Assembly (NCBI RefSeq): GCF_003268635.1
Contig: NZ_CP029639.1
Location: forward strand, 600,501 to 664,500
DNA length: 64,000 nt
Source: Paenibacillus sp. DCT19
GTDB taxonomy: Bacteria; Bacillota; Bacilli; Paenibacillales; Paenibacillaceae
Direction of reading: 5' to 3'
How positions within the stretch are numbered: the stretch's first letter is position 1; the number at the start of each line of letters is the position of its first letter. Below, piece after piece: positions 10,155 through 19,178 of the stretch. The notes beneath the pieces are model-generated. The model was not told the DNA's origin. It saw nothing but the letters and a program-made list of their open reading frames with translations, and did no database searches. Made by a program: the position numbers and the translations under genes.

Positions 10155-11063
10155 CTATAGCTTCATTTTGGGATCAAGGGCATCACGCAGTCCGTCACCC
10201 AGCATATTGAATCCCAGAACAACGAGCATAATGGCCACGCCTGGTACGATGGAGATATGAGGGGCAGTTCGAAGGAACTCCCTGCCTGTGCTTAGCATCG
10301 TTCCCCATTCGGGTGACGGTGGTTGAGCACCCATACCGAGAAAGCTTAACCCTGACGCAGATAGGATTGCTGTTGCAATTCGTAACGTGGACAAAACGAT
10401 GATAGGAGCAATACTGTTCGGGATAATATGCTTGAAAATAATGCGACTATGCTTCGAGCCCATAGACCTCGAAGCTTCAATGTACTCTTTATTCTTAATG
10501 GAGAGAACCGCGCTGCGGGAGATCCAAGTGAATGATGGAATGGAGAATATGCCTATGGCAATCATCAGATTCATCATCCCTGGGCCAAGCACACTTACGA
10601 TAGCAAGGGCGAGCAAAAATCCAGGGAAAGCCATAAAGATATCGGTAATCCGCATAATAAGTGATTCGATCTTGCCCCCGAAATAACCAGCGATTGTTCC
10701 GAGTGCTACACCGAAGAAGACAGAGATGATTACGCCAACAATACCAACCATCAACGAAATACGTGCACCGTAAAAAATACGAGAGAGGATATCCCGTCCA
10801 TACTCATCGGTTCCAAATGGATGGCTGAGGGAAGGGGATTGCAGCAGCTTGTCCATATTTTGCTCCAGTGGGTCATACGGAGAAATCCATGGCGCGAGAA
10901 TCGCAATTAATATAAACAGTGTGACGATCCATAGACCGATCATGGAGCGTTTATTGCTGCCCACTTTTTTTATCATCTGGCTCAGTGAACGTCGTCTAGC
11001 AGATGCAGTGGATGAACTGATCTGGACAGATATAGGCACAGCCTTTGGTTCATTCATGGTCAT
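10155..11063 (-). CDS. ABC transporter permease, OppC/DppC type
   Basis: Product of 302 aa with a cytoplasmic N-terminus of about 40 residues, then six membrane helices. DEYGRDILSRIFYGARISL and the later EYIEASRSMGSKHSRIIFKH loop are the OppC hallmarks; the latter is the EAA motif that contacts the ATPases. Its start overlaps the OppB-type gene by four bases, and MTMNEP leaves two candidate ATGs six bases apart. It forms the translocation path with the OppB-type protein. Confidence 0.95.
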   Translation of the reverse strand: MTMNEPKAVPISVQISSSTASARRRSLSQMIKKVGSNKRSMIGLWIVTLFILIAILAPWISPYDPLEQNMDKLLQSPSLSHPFGTDEYGRDILSRIFYGARISLMVGIVGVIISVFFGVALGTIAGYFGGKIESLIMRITDIFMAFPGFLLALAIVSVLGPGMMNLMIAIGIFSIPSFTWISRSAVLSIKNKEYIEASRSMGSKHSRIIFKHIIPNSIAPIIVLSTLRIATAILSASGLSFLGMGAQPPSPEWGTMLSTGREFLRTAPHISIVPGVAIMLVVLGFNMLGDGLRDALDPKMKL

Positions 11064-11992
11064 GCCTCCTTCCGGTCATAGCGAATTCTCGGATCTACTG
11101 CGGCGTAACATAGATCAACAAGCAGGTTGATGATGACAAAGATAAAAGCAACAAATAAGATGCTTCCCTGCACAGCGGAGTAATCCCGAAATTGAATGGA
11201 TTGAATAATGTATCTGCCCAGTCCGTTCATTGAAAATACAGTTTCAGTCAGCACTGCTCCTCCCAGCAGATTGCCAATCTCCATGCCAATGACCGTAATA
11301 ATTGGAACGAAGGCATTTTTGAGTGCATGCTTGTAGATGATGAGCCACTCGCGTACCCCCTTGGCTTTGGCTGTCCGAATGTAGTCCTGATTGATTACCT
11401 CAAGAATACTGGATCGCGTTAGACGGGCAAGGACAGCGGCAGAGGAGATGCCCAGCACGAGAGCAGGCAATATAAAATGCTTCAATTCGCTACTACCTCC
11501 TGAAGGCAGAATCGGAATATAGTAGGCGAACACAAGAATGAGGATAATACCTAGCCAGAACACTGGCATGGATATGCCAAATAATGAAAAGGCCATCGAA
11601 GCATGATCACGGGCGCTCCCTGGCTTCGTTGCCGCTATAACCCCTGTGATTAATCCAATGACGACGGTCACGATTGTTGCCAATATCGTCAATATCACCG
11701 TGTTTGGAAAACGTTCAAGAATTTCCTGGAGCACTGGATTATCCGAGCGCATGGACGTACCTAGATCTCCCTGAAGTAGCTGAACGTTGTATTGAAAATA
11801 CTGCTCATATAGCGGCTTATCGGTTCCGAGTCGCTCCCGAATAATCTGCACTTCCTCAGGGCTGGCATCTAGCCCTGCAATCAATTCAGCCGGGTCACCC
11901 GGAACGAGCTGGAGAATAATGAAAGAGAGCAGAGATACACCGATTAAGGTTGGAATCATTTGAAGCAACCGCTTCAGAATATAGTTGAACAC
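11060..11992 (-). CDS. ABC transporter permease, OppB/DppB type
   Basis: Product of 310 aa with six membrane helices. The start MFNYILKRLLQMIPTLIGVS and the segment LVPGDPAELIAG are typical of OppB/DppB. The EAA loop is DYIRTAKAKGVREW, and the end is DPRIRYDRKEA. It overlaps the OppC-type gene by four bases, showing translational coupling. The carbon-nitrogen hydrolase gene lies just upstream in the operon. Confidence 0.95.
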   Translation of the reverse strand: MFNYILKRLLQMIPTLIGVSLLSFIILQLVPGDPAELIAGLDASPEEVQIIRERLGTDKPLYEQYFQYNVQLLQGDLGTSMRSDNPVLQEILERFPNTVILTILATIVTVVIGLITGVIAATKPGSARDHASMAFSLFGISMPVFWLGIILILVFAYYIPILPSGGSSELKHFILPALVLGISSAAVLARLTRSSILEVINQDYIRTAKAKGVREWLIIYKHALKNAFVPIITVIGMEIGNLLGGAVLTETVFSMNGLGRYIIQSIQFRDYSAVQGSILFVAFIFVIINLLVDLCYAAVDPRIRYDRKEA

Positions 11993-12050
11993 GTGATACT
12001 CCTTCCTGGCTTTTTGCCGGGATTAGGCTACTCTGTTCTGAAAGGAAAGG

Positions 12051-12860
12051 TTAACCGTATAGATGAGCCTGTCTGTGTAGATGGGAAGGCAGCTTAGAAC
12101 GTACTTCACGTACACGCTCGAGATCTATGCGATGGGGGATGAGGGTCTCCGTCTCAGCTCCACGTGCAACGACAACACCCATTGGGTCAACAATGAGACT
12201 TTGTCCGATATAAAATTCGTTAATTTGGTTAACGGCAACGACATATGCTGTATTTTCGAGTGCGCGTGTAGTGACTAGACTTTCCCAATGTTGCTCTTTG
12301 ACGTGACCACGTACCCAGCCGGAAGGAACAAGAAGGATATCTGCACCGTGCAAAGCTTGATAACGGGCAATCTCTGGGAATCTCAGCTCATAACATACGA
12401 ACAGCCCTAACTTGCCAAAAGGTGTATCGATCGGCTCAAACAATGATGTGCCTGGTTTAATATCACGCGACTCCTGAGCCCCGAAGGCATCGTACAGGTG
12501 TGTTTTGCGATAACTGCTCACAATCTCCCCATCTGAATTGAGGATGACCGACGAGTTATAGACCCGATCATCGTTCACATCTTCTGTTGTCTCCCGTGTG
12601 CCGAACACAACCCATACGCCATATTGCTTGGCAAGAGCACGCATGGTAGTGACAAAGTGCCCATCCAGCGGCTCTGCATCTTCCAGCTTCCTTTCTCGGG
12701 GTGTGCCAATCTGATAGAAGCTCATGAAGGCTTCAGGGAAAACAACGATATCTGCGTGATGAATACGAGTCGCTTCTTCAAGTGCTTTTTCTGCTTTGTC
12801 CAGATTCTCTTGCTTGGTGCTAGAAGAACCGAATTGAGCCATAACGAGTTGGAAGGCCAT
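12051..12860 (-). CDS. Carbon-nitrogen hydrolase (nitrilase superfamily)
   Basis: Product of 269 aa from the ATG at 12860, which has TAGGAGTG eight bases upstream; the frame extends to 12899 without a better site. The Glu-Lys-Cys triad is visible: E in VVFPEAFMSFY, K in SYRKTHLYDAFG, and C in GLFVCYELRFPE. Family members hydrolyse C-N bonds of amides, omega-amides or carbamoyl compounds. Its place inside the importer operon suggests it acts on the imported compound or on the product of the creatininase-family enzyme. The order of reactions is inference. Confidence 0.92.
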   Translation of the reverse strand: MAFQLVMAQFGSSSTKQENLDKAEKALEEATRIHHADIVVFPEAFMSFYQIGTPRERKLEDAEPLDGHFVTTMRALAKQYGVWVVFGTRETTEDVNDDRVYNSSVILNSDGEIVSSYRKTHLYDAFGAQESRDIKPGTSLFEPIDTPFGKLGLFVCYELRFPEIARYQALHGADILLVPSGWVRGHVKEQHWESLVTTRALENTAYVVAVNQINEFYIGQSLIVDPMGVVVARGAETETLIPHRIDLERVREVRSKLPSHLHRQAHLYG

Positions 12861-12968
12861 TGATAATTTCACTCCTATGATTGGATTGTTGAGAATCATC
12901 TTATTGAGGAAGGGGGATGAGGGTGCTTCACATATGTTAAAGGTGCCGTCTGCACGGCACCCTTATGG

Positions 12969-14552
12969 TTATTTGAACTTCACACCGCGCAGATCCCATA
13001 ACAAGGAAGGTAAAAATGTAATTCCTTCAACCTGACTGGAATAACCGACCTGAACACTATCTTCGTACAAAGGAATCCATGGCGCATCAGCTTTGATCAG
13101 CTGTAACGCTTCGTTGTATATGGTTTGGCGCTCTTCTCTGTCCAGTGCCTGTCCACCAGTAACAATAAGCTCATCTACCTTTGGATTGTTGTAGAAGGCA
13201 TAATTGGATTTGCTTGTAGAGAGGAAGCTGTCCCGCAATAGAGCATCTCCGTCTCCCGTAAGAGAAGAGGCACCTCGAACGAATAAATCGTAGCTATCCG
13301 GATTTTTCAGTGCATCGAGATATGAGGCAAGTTCCAGTACTTGTAACTCAGCTTTGAACCCTAACTGCTGGAGGCTATTCTGTACAAATTCGGCAGCAGG
13401 ACGATCTTGAACGGTGTTGGCTGCGAGAATGATTCGAAGCGGTGTACCAGCTTGAACCCCTGCTTCTTGCAACAGCTTCTTCGCGGCTTCAACATCATAG
13501 GCGTAAGCTCCAACATCTGCGTAACCAAACGAATTTTTGGAAATAATCGAAGTAGCTACCTCAACCCGTCCTTCATAAAGTTTGTTTACTAAGGTTGCAC
13601 GGTCGATGGCGAGATTAAGTGCATTGCGCACCTTCACATTGTCAAACGGAGCATGCTTTGTGTTAATTCCGATGTAGCCAACACGGTTGGTAGAACGAGT
13701 ATTAATGGTGAAATTGCTGTTATTGGACAGACGCTCAATATCTGTGCCCGGAACCTTGTCGATGATGTCGGCTTCGCCGGACTCCAGCATGATGACACGA
13801 GCGGCATTTTCAGTTACCGTTTTGAAGGTAATACCACTTACGTTAGGCTTACCGCCCCAGTAGTCCTGATTCGATTCAAGCACAAGTTCATTGCCAGAAC
13901 TCCAGCTTTTGAGTTTGAAAGGACCAGTGCCGACAGGCGTTTTGGCAATGCCATCTTCATCTTCCTGAATAGATTTGGGGCTTATAATACTGCCAGACGT
14001 TACTGCGATATTGTTCAGAAAAGCACCCTGCGGCTCCTTCAACGCAAAGACAACCTCAGATTCACTCTTTGCAGTAACCGACTCAATGAACTGTCCTAGC
14101 GTTGCGTATTGGGATAGCTTTTTGTCCGGATCGATTAAACGATCAAAGTTTGTCTTCACAGCCTCTGCATTAAAAGGTGTTCCATCCTGGAACGTCACAC
14201 CTTGGCGCAGTTGGAATGTCCACGTTTTACCATCTTCGGATGTCTCCCAGCTCTCTGCTAGCTGTGGAACAATCTCTAGCTTGTCATTGAATGTAACGAG
14301 GCGGTCATAGATCTGATAATTGATAAAGTTAGAGATCGAGTCGGTGGAATTCTGCGGATCGAAGCCAATGGGATCGCCGGTTAAGGCAATGGTGAGGTTT
14401 TTGAGCGAAGCAGTCTCCGCAGAGCCCCCTGAACTGCTTGCAGCCGAAGTGCCACTCGAATTGGAGTCATTCGCATTGCCACATCCAACGGCAAATAGTG
14501 CAAGAGCAATAAGGATACTACTAAACTTGTAGATTAAAGGTCTCTTTTTCAT
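12969..14552 (-). CDS. ABC transporter substrate-binding lipoprotein, family 5 (Opp/Dpp-type)
   Basis: Product of 527 aa. The signal peptide ends in lipobox FAVGC (C24), followed by a Ser-rich linker. The mature part has the family 5 layout: LTIALTGDPIGFDPQN at the start, an ETSEDGKTWTFQLRQGVTF motif near residue 110, and the conserved GTGPFKLKSW region. It captures a peptide-like or other polar ligand outside the membrane and delivers it to the OppBC-type permeases downstream. The specificity cannot be read from sequence. Confidence 0.95.
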   Translation of the reverse strand: MKKRPLIYKFSSILIALALFAVGCGNANDSNSSGTSAASSSGGSAETASLKNLTIALTGDPIGFDPQNSTDSISNFINYQIYDRLVTFNDKLEIVPQLAESWETSEDGKTWTFQLRQGVTFQDGTPFNAEAVKTNFDRLIDPDKKLSQYATLGQFIESVTAKSESEVVFALKEPQGAFLNNIAVTSGSIISPKSIQEDEDGIAKTPVGTGPFKLKSWSSGNELVLESNQDYWGGKPNVSGITFKTVTENAARVIMLESGEADIIDKVPGTDIERLSNNSNFTINTRSTNRVGYIGINTKHAPFDNVKVRNALNLAIDRATLVNKLYEGRVEVATSIISKNSFGYADVGAYAYDVEAAKKLLQEAGVQAGTPLRIILAANTVQDRPAAEFVQNSLQQLGFKAELQVLELASYLDALKNPDSYDLFVRGASSLTGDGDALLRDSFLSTSKSNYAFYNNPKVDELIVTGGQALDREERQTIYNEALQLIKADAPWIPLYEDSVQVGYSSQVEGITFLPSLLWDLRGVKFK

Positions 14553-14567
14553 CGTGTTGCATCCCCC

Positions 14568-15218
14568 TTAATTATCGGTTGTGCCATGAGTAGTGGAATG
14601 AGTTGCAAGCAGCTCCCCATATCCAAGTTCTTTGCGGCGTTGCTCTTCTTTTTGCTGTTTTTCCTTCGCAATAATTCCGATTTCCTTCGCATGCAGTGGA
14701 TTAATAACAAAAACACCATCATCATCACCGACAATCAGATCGCCGGGCTGGATACTCACACCGCTGACGCTGACTGGAGTGTTAACCTCGCCTTCAAGTT
14801 GAAGGGAACGCGTAGTTAGCGCGCTGATTCCTTTGGAATAAATGGGGAATCGGAGCTGGGTAATTGGACGAACGTCTGTCACACATCCGGAAATGATGGC
14901 TCCGGCGATTTTTTTGTCCAGTGCTGCATAGGTAACAAATTCACCCCAGCAAGCGCGTTGGTCATCGCCAGACATATCCACGACGATAATATCGTTTGGC
15001 TGGGCAATCTCAAAAGCGTGGCGAATGGCTGAGGCATCGAGATGGGGAATTCGTACGGTGAGGGCATTTCCTAACAAGCGAATAGGGCGAAAGAGTGGCT
15101 GTAAGTCATGGAGAAAACCGAAGTCGGTTAAATGTCCGATAGTTGATGGACTAATATCCTGATATAGTTCCAGTAATTCAGGAGTAACGCCTTGGACTCG
15201 TGGTTGGATGCGAAACAT
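14568..15218 (-). CDS. RraA-like / HMG-aldolase-fold protein
   Basis: Product of 216 aa and the first gene of the operon. The fold matches the RraA/4-hydroxy-4-methyl-2-oxoglutarate aldolase family: DIIVVDMSGD, WGEFVTYAALDKKIAGAIIS, and PGDLIVGDDDGVFVI. The usual G-x-x-x-DG-x-x-RD active-site stretch reads AGAIISGCVTDV, so the substrate-binding Arg is replaced by Thr and the preceding Asp by Ser. It may not be an aldolase, or may use a different acid. The C-terminus is a charged helix (KEKQQKEEQRRKELGYGELL), longer than in RraA. The role in the operon is unknown. Confidence 0.85.
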   Translation of the reverse strand: MFRIQPRVQGVTPELLELYQDISPSTIGHLTDFGFLHDLQPLFRPIRLLGNALTVRIPHLDASAIRHAFEIAQPNDIIVVDMSGDDQRACWGEFVTYAALDKKIAGAIISGCVTDVRPITQLRFPIYSKGISALTTRSLQLEGEVNTPVSVSGVSIQPGDLIVGDDDGVFVINPLHAKEIGIIAKEKQQKEEQRRKELGYGELLATHSTTHGTTDN

Positions 15219-15628
15219 AAGATGAATTCTCTCCCCGCTAACTAAAATGGTAAAAATTAAATCTGATAGGAATAGTGTGAAATTGACTTGATGAAGACAT
15301 TACAGGGTCAGTTTCGGATAGTCAATTGATTAGAATATAGATAATATCAATTACCAAATTGAAAAAATCTATCGAGCTGGTAATGAATGTGAATTGCACT
15401 ATTGGTATTGAGAGAGAGTGGATTATTAAAAATACTATATTTAAACAGAGGGGTGTATTAAGAAGGGAGTGAGGTGAATTTTGGTGGTGTACAAAATTGA
15501 ATAAATCGAATTTTTTTATAATGTGGTTTGGTGTGGTGTAGCTAAGGAGGAACAGACCATTTATTGTTATGTGTTGCGTCTGCCCCCAGAGCTACGATCA
15601 AGCATCTATAATCTGTTTACCTACAAGA
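15219..15628. other. Intergenic stretch carrying the operon promoter
   Basis: This 410-base A/T-rich stretch lies upstream of the minus-strand importer operon and downstream of the 93-aa gene. It must contain the operon promoter. I see a TTGACT with a weak TAATGT 17 bases on (minus strand, near 15325-15297), but nothing decisive. No riboswitch, repeat or gene is recognised. Confidence 0.4.
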
Positions 15629-15910
15629 TTAATTATCCCCTTGCTCAAGCTGTCTACGCGGATTTGTCACTTTACCGATTTTGTCAGTATCATTCTCTTT
15701 AGGTACCAGGCGTTCGTCCGTACGACCATCGTGATGGTTCTCAAAGGCAAACTCCGTCAATTTCCATTCCGTCTTGCCAAGAATGGGATCGGCGGGAAAG
15801 TGCTGACCTCGATGCAGATGCTCTTCGCGTCCCGCTTCGTTGATGTAGATTCCGTCCACTTCCACGACTTCATGCGAAAGGGGCAACATGTCCTGTTCTT
15901 TTCGTTCCAT
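15629..15910 (-). CDS. Small hydrophilic protein of unknown function
   Basis: Product of 93 aa. AAGGAGG lies upstream of the ATG at 15910, at a good distance. It is acidic and hydrophilic with no membrane segment. The middle has a GREEHLHRGQHFPADPILG stretch that resembles small Bacillus proteins with GQ-x-FP motifs, but I cannot assign a family firmly. The opposite-strand ORF over the same region looks like a shadow. Confidence 0.75.
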   Translation of the reverse strand: MERKEQDMLPLSHEVVEVDGIYINEAGREEHLHRGQHFPADPILGKTEWKLTEFAFENHHDGRTDERLVPKENDTDKIGKVTNPRRQLEQGDN

Positions 15911-16308
15911 GAAACGGCGCCTCCTTAAAATCCAGAAATTTAACTGAAATGGTTGTCCGTGATAATATCCCCCGAATAGTTACGCGTTATGCTGGATACA
16001 TTAATTCCGTATACAATAGGCTTTTGCATTAAATATGATTCGGGATTAAACTTTTTCGGTATAAAAACCGTTATAAATATTAAGGAAAAATCGTCAAGTC
16101 GTAACATACTTCCGAATATGCTACAATAAGATCATGATTCAATTTGAATCATATCGGGTATTTATAGTGTCAGGTACTTGCGTTTAGCGAGGTTCCCGAC
16201 CTAAAGCTTGCTTTAAGCCGCGCACACAACTTCATGAATGGCATTTAAGACTTATTCGGCGTTCTCTAAACGGAGCATTCACTTTCAACGTTTTGGGAGG
16301 GAATTACA
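15911..16308. other. Intergenic leader of the 62-aa gene
   Basis: About 400 bases without a gene. A promoter with an extended -10 (TGC TACAAT, 16122-16127) is the best candidate for the downstream gene. It would leave a leader of about 180 bases containing GCGAGGTTCCCGACC and TAAAGCTTGCTTTA. The leader is long for a small gene and may fold, but I match no known RNA family. Confidence 0.4.
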
Positions 16309-16497
16309 ATGGCAACGAAAGGTCACAATGAGGTCAAAGAAAGTTTGAGGGAAATGACTCGGATTTTCCGTCCTAAGGATCCAAAAAAATTCGTGAAGGA
16401 GTACGTGAGAAAATACCGGATTACGGGTGGGTATGAAGAAGAACTGACTTCTGTGGTCGAGCATGAGCTTGTCAAGATGGATTCTTCCGTATCCTGA
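16309..16497 (+). CDS. Small basic protein of unknown function
   Basis: Product of 62 aa with TTGGGAGGGAA upstream of its ATG and a strong terminator downstream, so a real gene is likely. It is Lys/Arg/Glu-rich with no signal peptide (MATKGHNEVKESLREMTRI...). It may be a small helical regulator or structural protein. I recognise no family. Confidence 0.75.
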   Translation: MATKGHNEVKESLREMTRIFRPKDPKKFVKEYVRKYRITGGYEEELTSVVEHELVKMDSSVS

Positions 16498-16536
16498 AGC
16501 ACTCAACTTAGAATTTTACTGTTCCGATATGAATAG

Positions 16537-16578
16537 AACCGTCTTCCGGGCGTTAAGCTCCGGTAGACGGTTTTTTTT
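16537..16578 (+). terminator. Intrinsic terminator
   Basis: AACCGTCTTCCGG pairs with CCGGTAGACGGTT around a short loop and is followed by a run of eight T. Confidence 0.9.
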
Positions 16579-16734
16579 GCTTCGCACAGCTACATATTTT
16601 CAGCCTTAGGATCACAACGGTATCTGAGTAAATAGAGCCTTGTTATTCCGCCTGAAGAGTTTACCAGCACTTTTCGGGCTTTGTTGCGTCTAGCTTGCAT
16701 ATATATGGAAGTACACAACTTCCAGGAAGGATGT

Positions 16735-17496
16735 ATGCATGTGGATCCTATTTTGAAAACAAAAGAAGAGATTGGCTACATGCAGGAGGCAGGGCGAATC
16801 CTGCACAACTGTCACAAGCTTATTGAACAGCGGCTAGCCCCGGGTGTAACCACACGGGACATGGATGAATTAGTGGAAGAATTTCTGGCGAAGAATGGTG
16901 CAACGCCTGAACAAAAAGGGTATAAGGGATATCCCTATGCGACCTGCGCATCTGTCAATGAGGTGGTATGTCACGGTTTTCCTAGTGAACAGGAATTGGC
17001 CGAAGGTGATGTCGTGACCATTGATATGGTCGTGAATAAGGATGGCTGGCTTGCTGACTCTGCCTGGACATATGGGATCGGAGAACAGCGGCGGACAATT
17101 CGTAAGTTGATGAAGCGTACAGAGAAGGCACTACATCGGGCTATTGCCCAAGCTGTACCTGGGAATACGCTGGGGGATATCGGCAGTGCTATTGAACGCA
17201 CAGCAAGATTATATCGATACGGCATTGTGAAGCCACTCATTGGTCATGGGATTGGTCAATACATTCATGAACCACCCAATGTATTACCTTACGGTAAACG
17301 TGGTACGGGGCAGATGTTGACTGAAGGCATGGTCATTACGATTGAGCCAATATTCACGAAGGGCAGCTCAGGAGTCGTGGTATGGGACGAAGATGGATGG
17401 ACTGTGCGAACGGTGGATGGCAGCTGGGGAGTCCAATACGAGCACACCATCGCAATCACGAGCAATGGCCCACGGATCTTAACCGATGGAACATAA
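16735..17496 (+). CDS. map: Methionine aminopeptidase, type I
   Basis: Product of 253 aa. I chose the ATG at 16735, after AGGAAGG (spacing four, tight); an in-frame start at 16681 has no site. The dimetal ligands of the family are present: D in TIDMVV, D in ADSAWTYG, H in GHGIGQYIHEPP, E in ITIEPI, and E in QYEHTIAI. The VCHGFPS loop also matches. It removes the initiator Met from new proteins. Isolated placement, away from the ribosomal cluster, suggests a second MetAP like YflG of Bacillus subtilis. Confidence 0.93.
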   Translation: MHVDPILKTKEEIGYMQEAGRILHNCHKLIEQRLAPGVTTRDMDELVEEFLAKNGATPEQKGYKGYPYATCASVNEVVCHGFPSEQELAEGDVVTIDMVVNKDGWLADSAWTYGIGEQRRTIRKLMKRTEKALHRAIAQAVPGNTLGDIGSAIERTARLYRYGIVKPLIGHGIGQYIHEPPNVLPYGKRGTGQMLTEGMVITIEPIFTKGSSGVVVWDEDGWTVRTVDGSWGVQYEHTIAITSNGPRILTDGT

Positions 17497-17782
17497 TGTG
17501 GTGATTGTGATTTGCGCCAGGTCATGTCATGTACAGGATAGCTGAAAGCAACGTTGGATTCAGAAAGGGAGGAGCGCAACTCCATGCCGCTTCGAATGGC
17601 CAAAAGAACGGTGTGGAGTGAAATTTCCCTGCTGTACAACTGGAAGCTATCTTGCCAGGAAGAGATGGATTTCCTTTTGCATAATTTCGCATGTTTTGTG
17701 TGTGATAAAAGTCTGGTGAAAAATACGCTCAATCACCGAAATATGGCAAAAATTTTCAAATTTATATTAATGGTTTTTTAAT
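17497..17782 (+). other. Gene-poor stretch with one weak small ORF
   Basis: The ORF at 17584-17781 (65 aa) has GGGAGGAG nine bases before its ATG, but its composition, with no recognisable domain, argues against a real gene. The GGAG...CTCC pair around the site could also hide it. I would treat it as unproven. Confidence 0.25.
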
Positions 17783-17796
17783 TGAAATCGCTTGCA
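17783..17796 (+). promoter_or_regulatory. Putative cre site (CcpA)
   Basis: TGAAATCGCTTGCA matches the cre consensus TGWAANCGNTNWCA in 13 of 14 positions. It lies about 60 bases upstream of the -35 box of the ctaC promoter. In Bacillus, terminal oxidase genes are subject to carbon control by CcpA, so a role here is plausible. Confidence 0.65.
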
Positions 17797-17857
17797 AATC
17801 TAGTTGTGGTGCGGTTTTCTACATAAAGTGAACAAATTGTGAACATGTGTCCAAAGA

Positions 17858-17886
17858 TTGACAAAATCATACCCTCAACTTATATT
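17858..17886 (+). promoter_or_regulatory. SigA promoter of the cta operon
   Basis: TTGACA (17858-17863), a 17-base spacer, and TATATT (17881-17886). A TTGTGAAC half site at 17837-17844, preceded by GTGAAC, lies just upstream and resembles ResD- or Rex-type half sites. The leader to the ctaC start is about 200 bases. Confidence 0.8.
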
Positions 17887-18093
17887 TAATATGTGATTGA
17901 ACCATATAGAATGAATTGGAAGAATGCGTAGACATGCCCTTTGAAGGAAATTAAGGGGGCGATGGAAGCGTTATTTCTGGAAACGTTCTATGTGACGGAG
18001 AGGATTATACGTATTGTGCCAGAACGTAGTGAGCAAAACTCTTTTGGGACGATGGCGGTAATCTACGAAAACGTAAAAAAGTGGGGTAGATCA

Positions 18094-19146
18094 ATGATGA
18101 AACAGTGGCAGGTTGCAAAGCGAATTCTCCCCTTGCTGGCGGTGTTCTCTTTGCTGCTATCCGCATGCGGGCGGGAAGACTTGTCTGTAATGAAACCTCA
18201 GGGTCCTGTGGCGCAAGGTCAATATGATCTGATGAAGCTGTCCATCGCGATTATGATCGTGGTACTCATCATTGTATTTGCCATTGCGGCCTATGTATTG
18301 ATCCGTTTTCGCAGACGGTCTGGACAGAATGACATACCCGAACAGGTCGAAGGAAGTTTCAAGCTCGAAGTCATATGGACAGCCATTCCGTTACTGCTTG
18401 TTATTGTACTAGCTGTACCAACGGTTAAGGAGATCTTTGCTCAAGGCGCAGATCTGTCCAATGATCCTAATGCAGTACAGGTCAAAGTCACCTCGCATCA
18501 GTACTGGTGGGAATTTACTTATCCTCAATATGACGTAACCACCGCTCAAGACCTCATTATTCCTACCGACAAGAAGATCGCATTCGAATTGAAAACCGCT
18601 GACGTGATTCATTCCTTCTGGGTGCCGTCACTTGCGGGTAAAATGGACACCAACCCAGATGGAACACTGAATAAGTTTAGCTTCTCAGCACCGAATGAAG
18701 GCGTTTACCGCGGGAAGTGTGCCGAATTATGCGGCAGGTCTCATGCTTACATGGAGTTTAAAGTAAAAGCGGTCAGCCCTGAAGCTTTTGACAGATGGGT
18801 TGCTGAAATGAAAGCACCTGCTGTTCTTCCGGAAGATATGCAATTGGCTGAAAAATTCAAAACAAATTGCCTTTCTTGTCATGCTGTAGGTGATCAAGGT
18901 GGCCCAGTCGCGCCAAATCTCACGGGAATCGGTGGCAAGGAATCCGTCGCAGGTATCCTGCTTAATCAGCGTGAAGGACAAGAAGAGGGTAACCCTGTCT
19001 TGGATAACATGAAAGAATGGCTGCATGATCCACAATCCGTGAAGCCAGGCAATACGATGCCGAGTCCCAAAGACTTCGGACTTACAGATGAAGAGATCGA
19101 CGGAATTGCCGAATATTTGGCCAATTATAAATTGGACTATGAATAG
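18094..19146 (+). CDS. ctaC: Cytochrome c oxidase subunit II, caa3 type
   Basis: Product of 350 aa. I chose the ATG at 18094 (second ATG at 18097) after GTGGGGTAG; the upstream frame from 17941 would put over 50 residues before the signal peptide. The lipobox is LLLSACG. Two membrane helices follow, then the CuA domain with H in VIHSFWVPSL and C-x3-C-x3-H-x2-M in CAELCGRSHAYM. A fused C-terminal cytochrome c domain has NCLSCHAVG (heme c). It receives electrons from cytochrome c and passes them to subunit I on the outer face. Start of the oxidase operon. Confidence 0.97.
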   Translation: MMKQWQVAKRILPLLAVFSLLLSACGREDLSVMKPQGPVAQGQYDLMKLSIAIMIVVLIIVFAIAAYVLIRFRRRSGQNDIPEQVEGSFKLEVIWTAIPLLLVIVLAVPTVKEIFAQGADLSNDPNAVQVKVTSHQYWWEFTYPQYDVTTAQDLIIPTDKKIAFELKTADVIHSFWVPSLAGKMDTNPDGTLNKFSFSAPNEGVYRGKCAELCGRSHAYMEFKVKAVSPEAFDRWVAEMKAPAVLPEDMQLAEKFKTNCLSCHAVGDQGGPVAPNLTGIGGKESVAGILLNQREGQEEGNPVLDNMKEWLHDPQSVKPGNTMPSPKDFGLTDEEIDGIAEYLANYKLDYE

Positions 19147-19178
19147 AACAGCAAGGACGATAAAGGGGGTACACAACC

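Noticed and set aside
15569..15928. 119-aa plus-strand ORF opposite the 93-aa gene
   Set aside because: AAGGAGG is about 20 bases from the ATG, too far, and it is antisense to a better-supported gene.
17584..17781. 65-aa ORF before the cta operon
   Set aside because: A fair binding site, but no family and an ordinary random composition; listed only as part of the gap.
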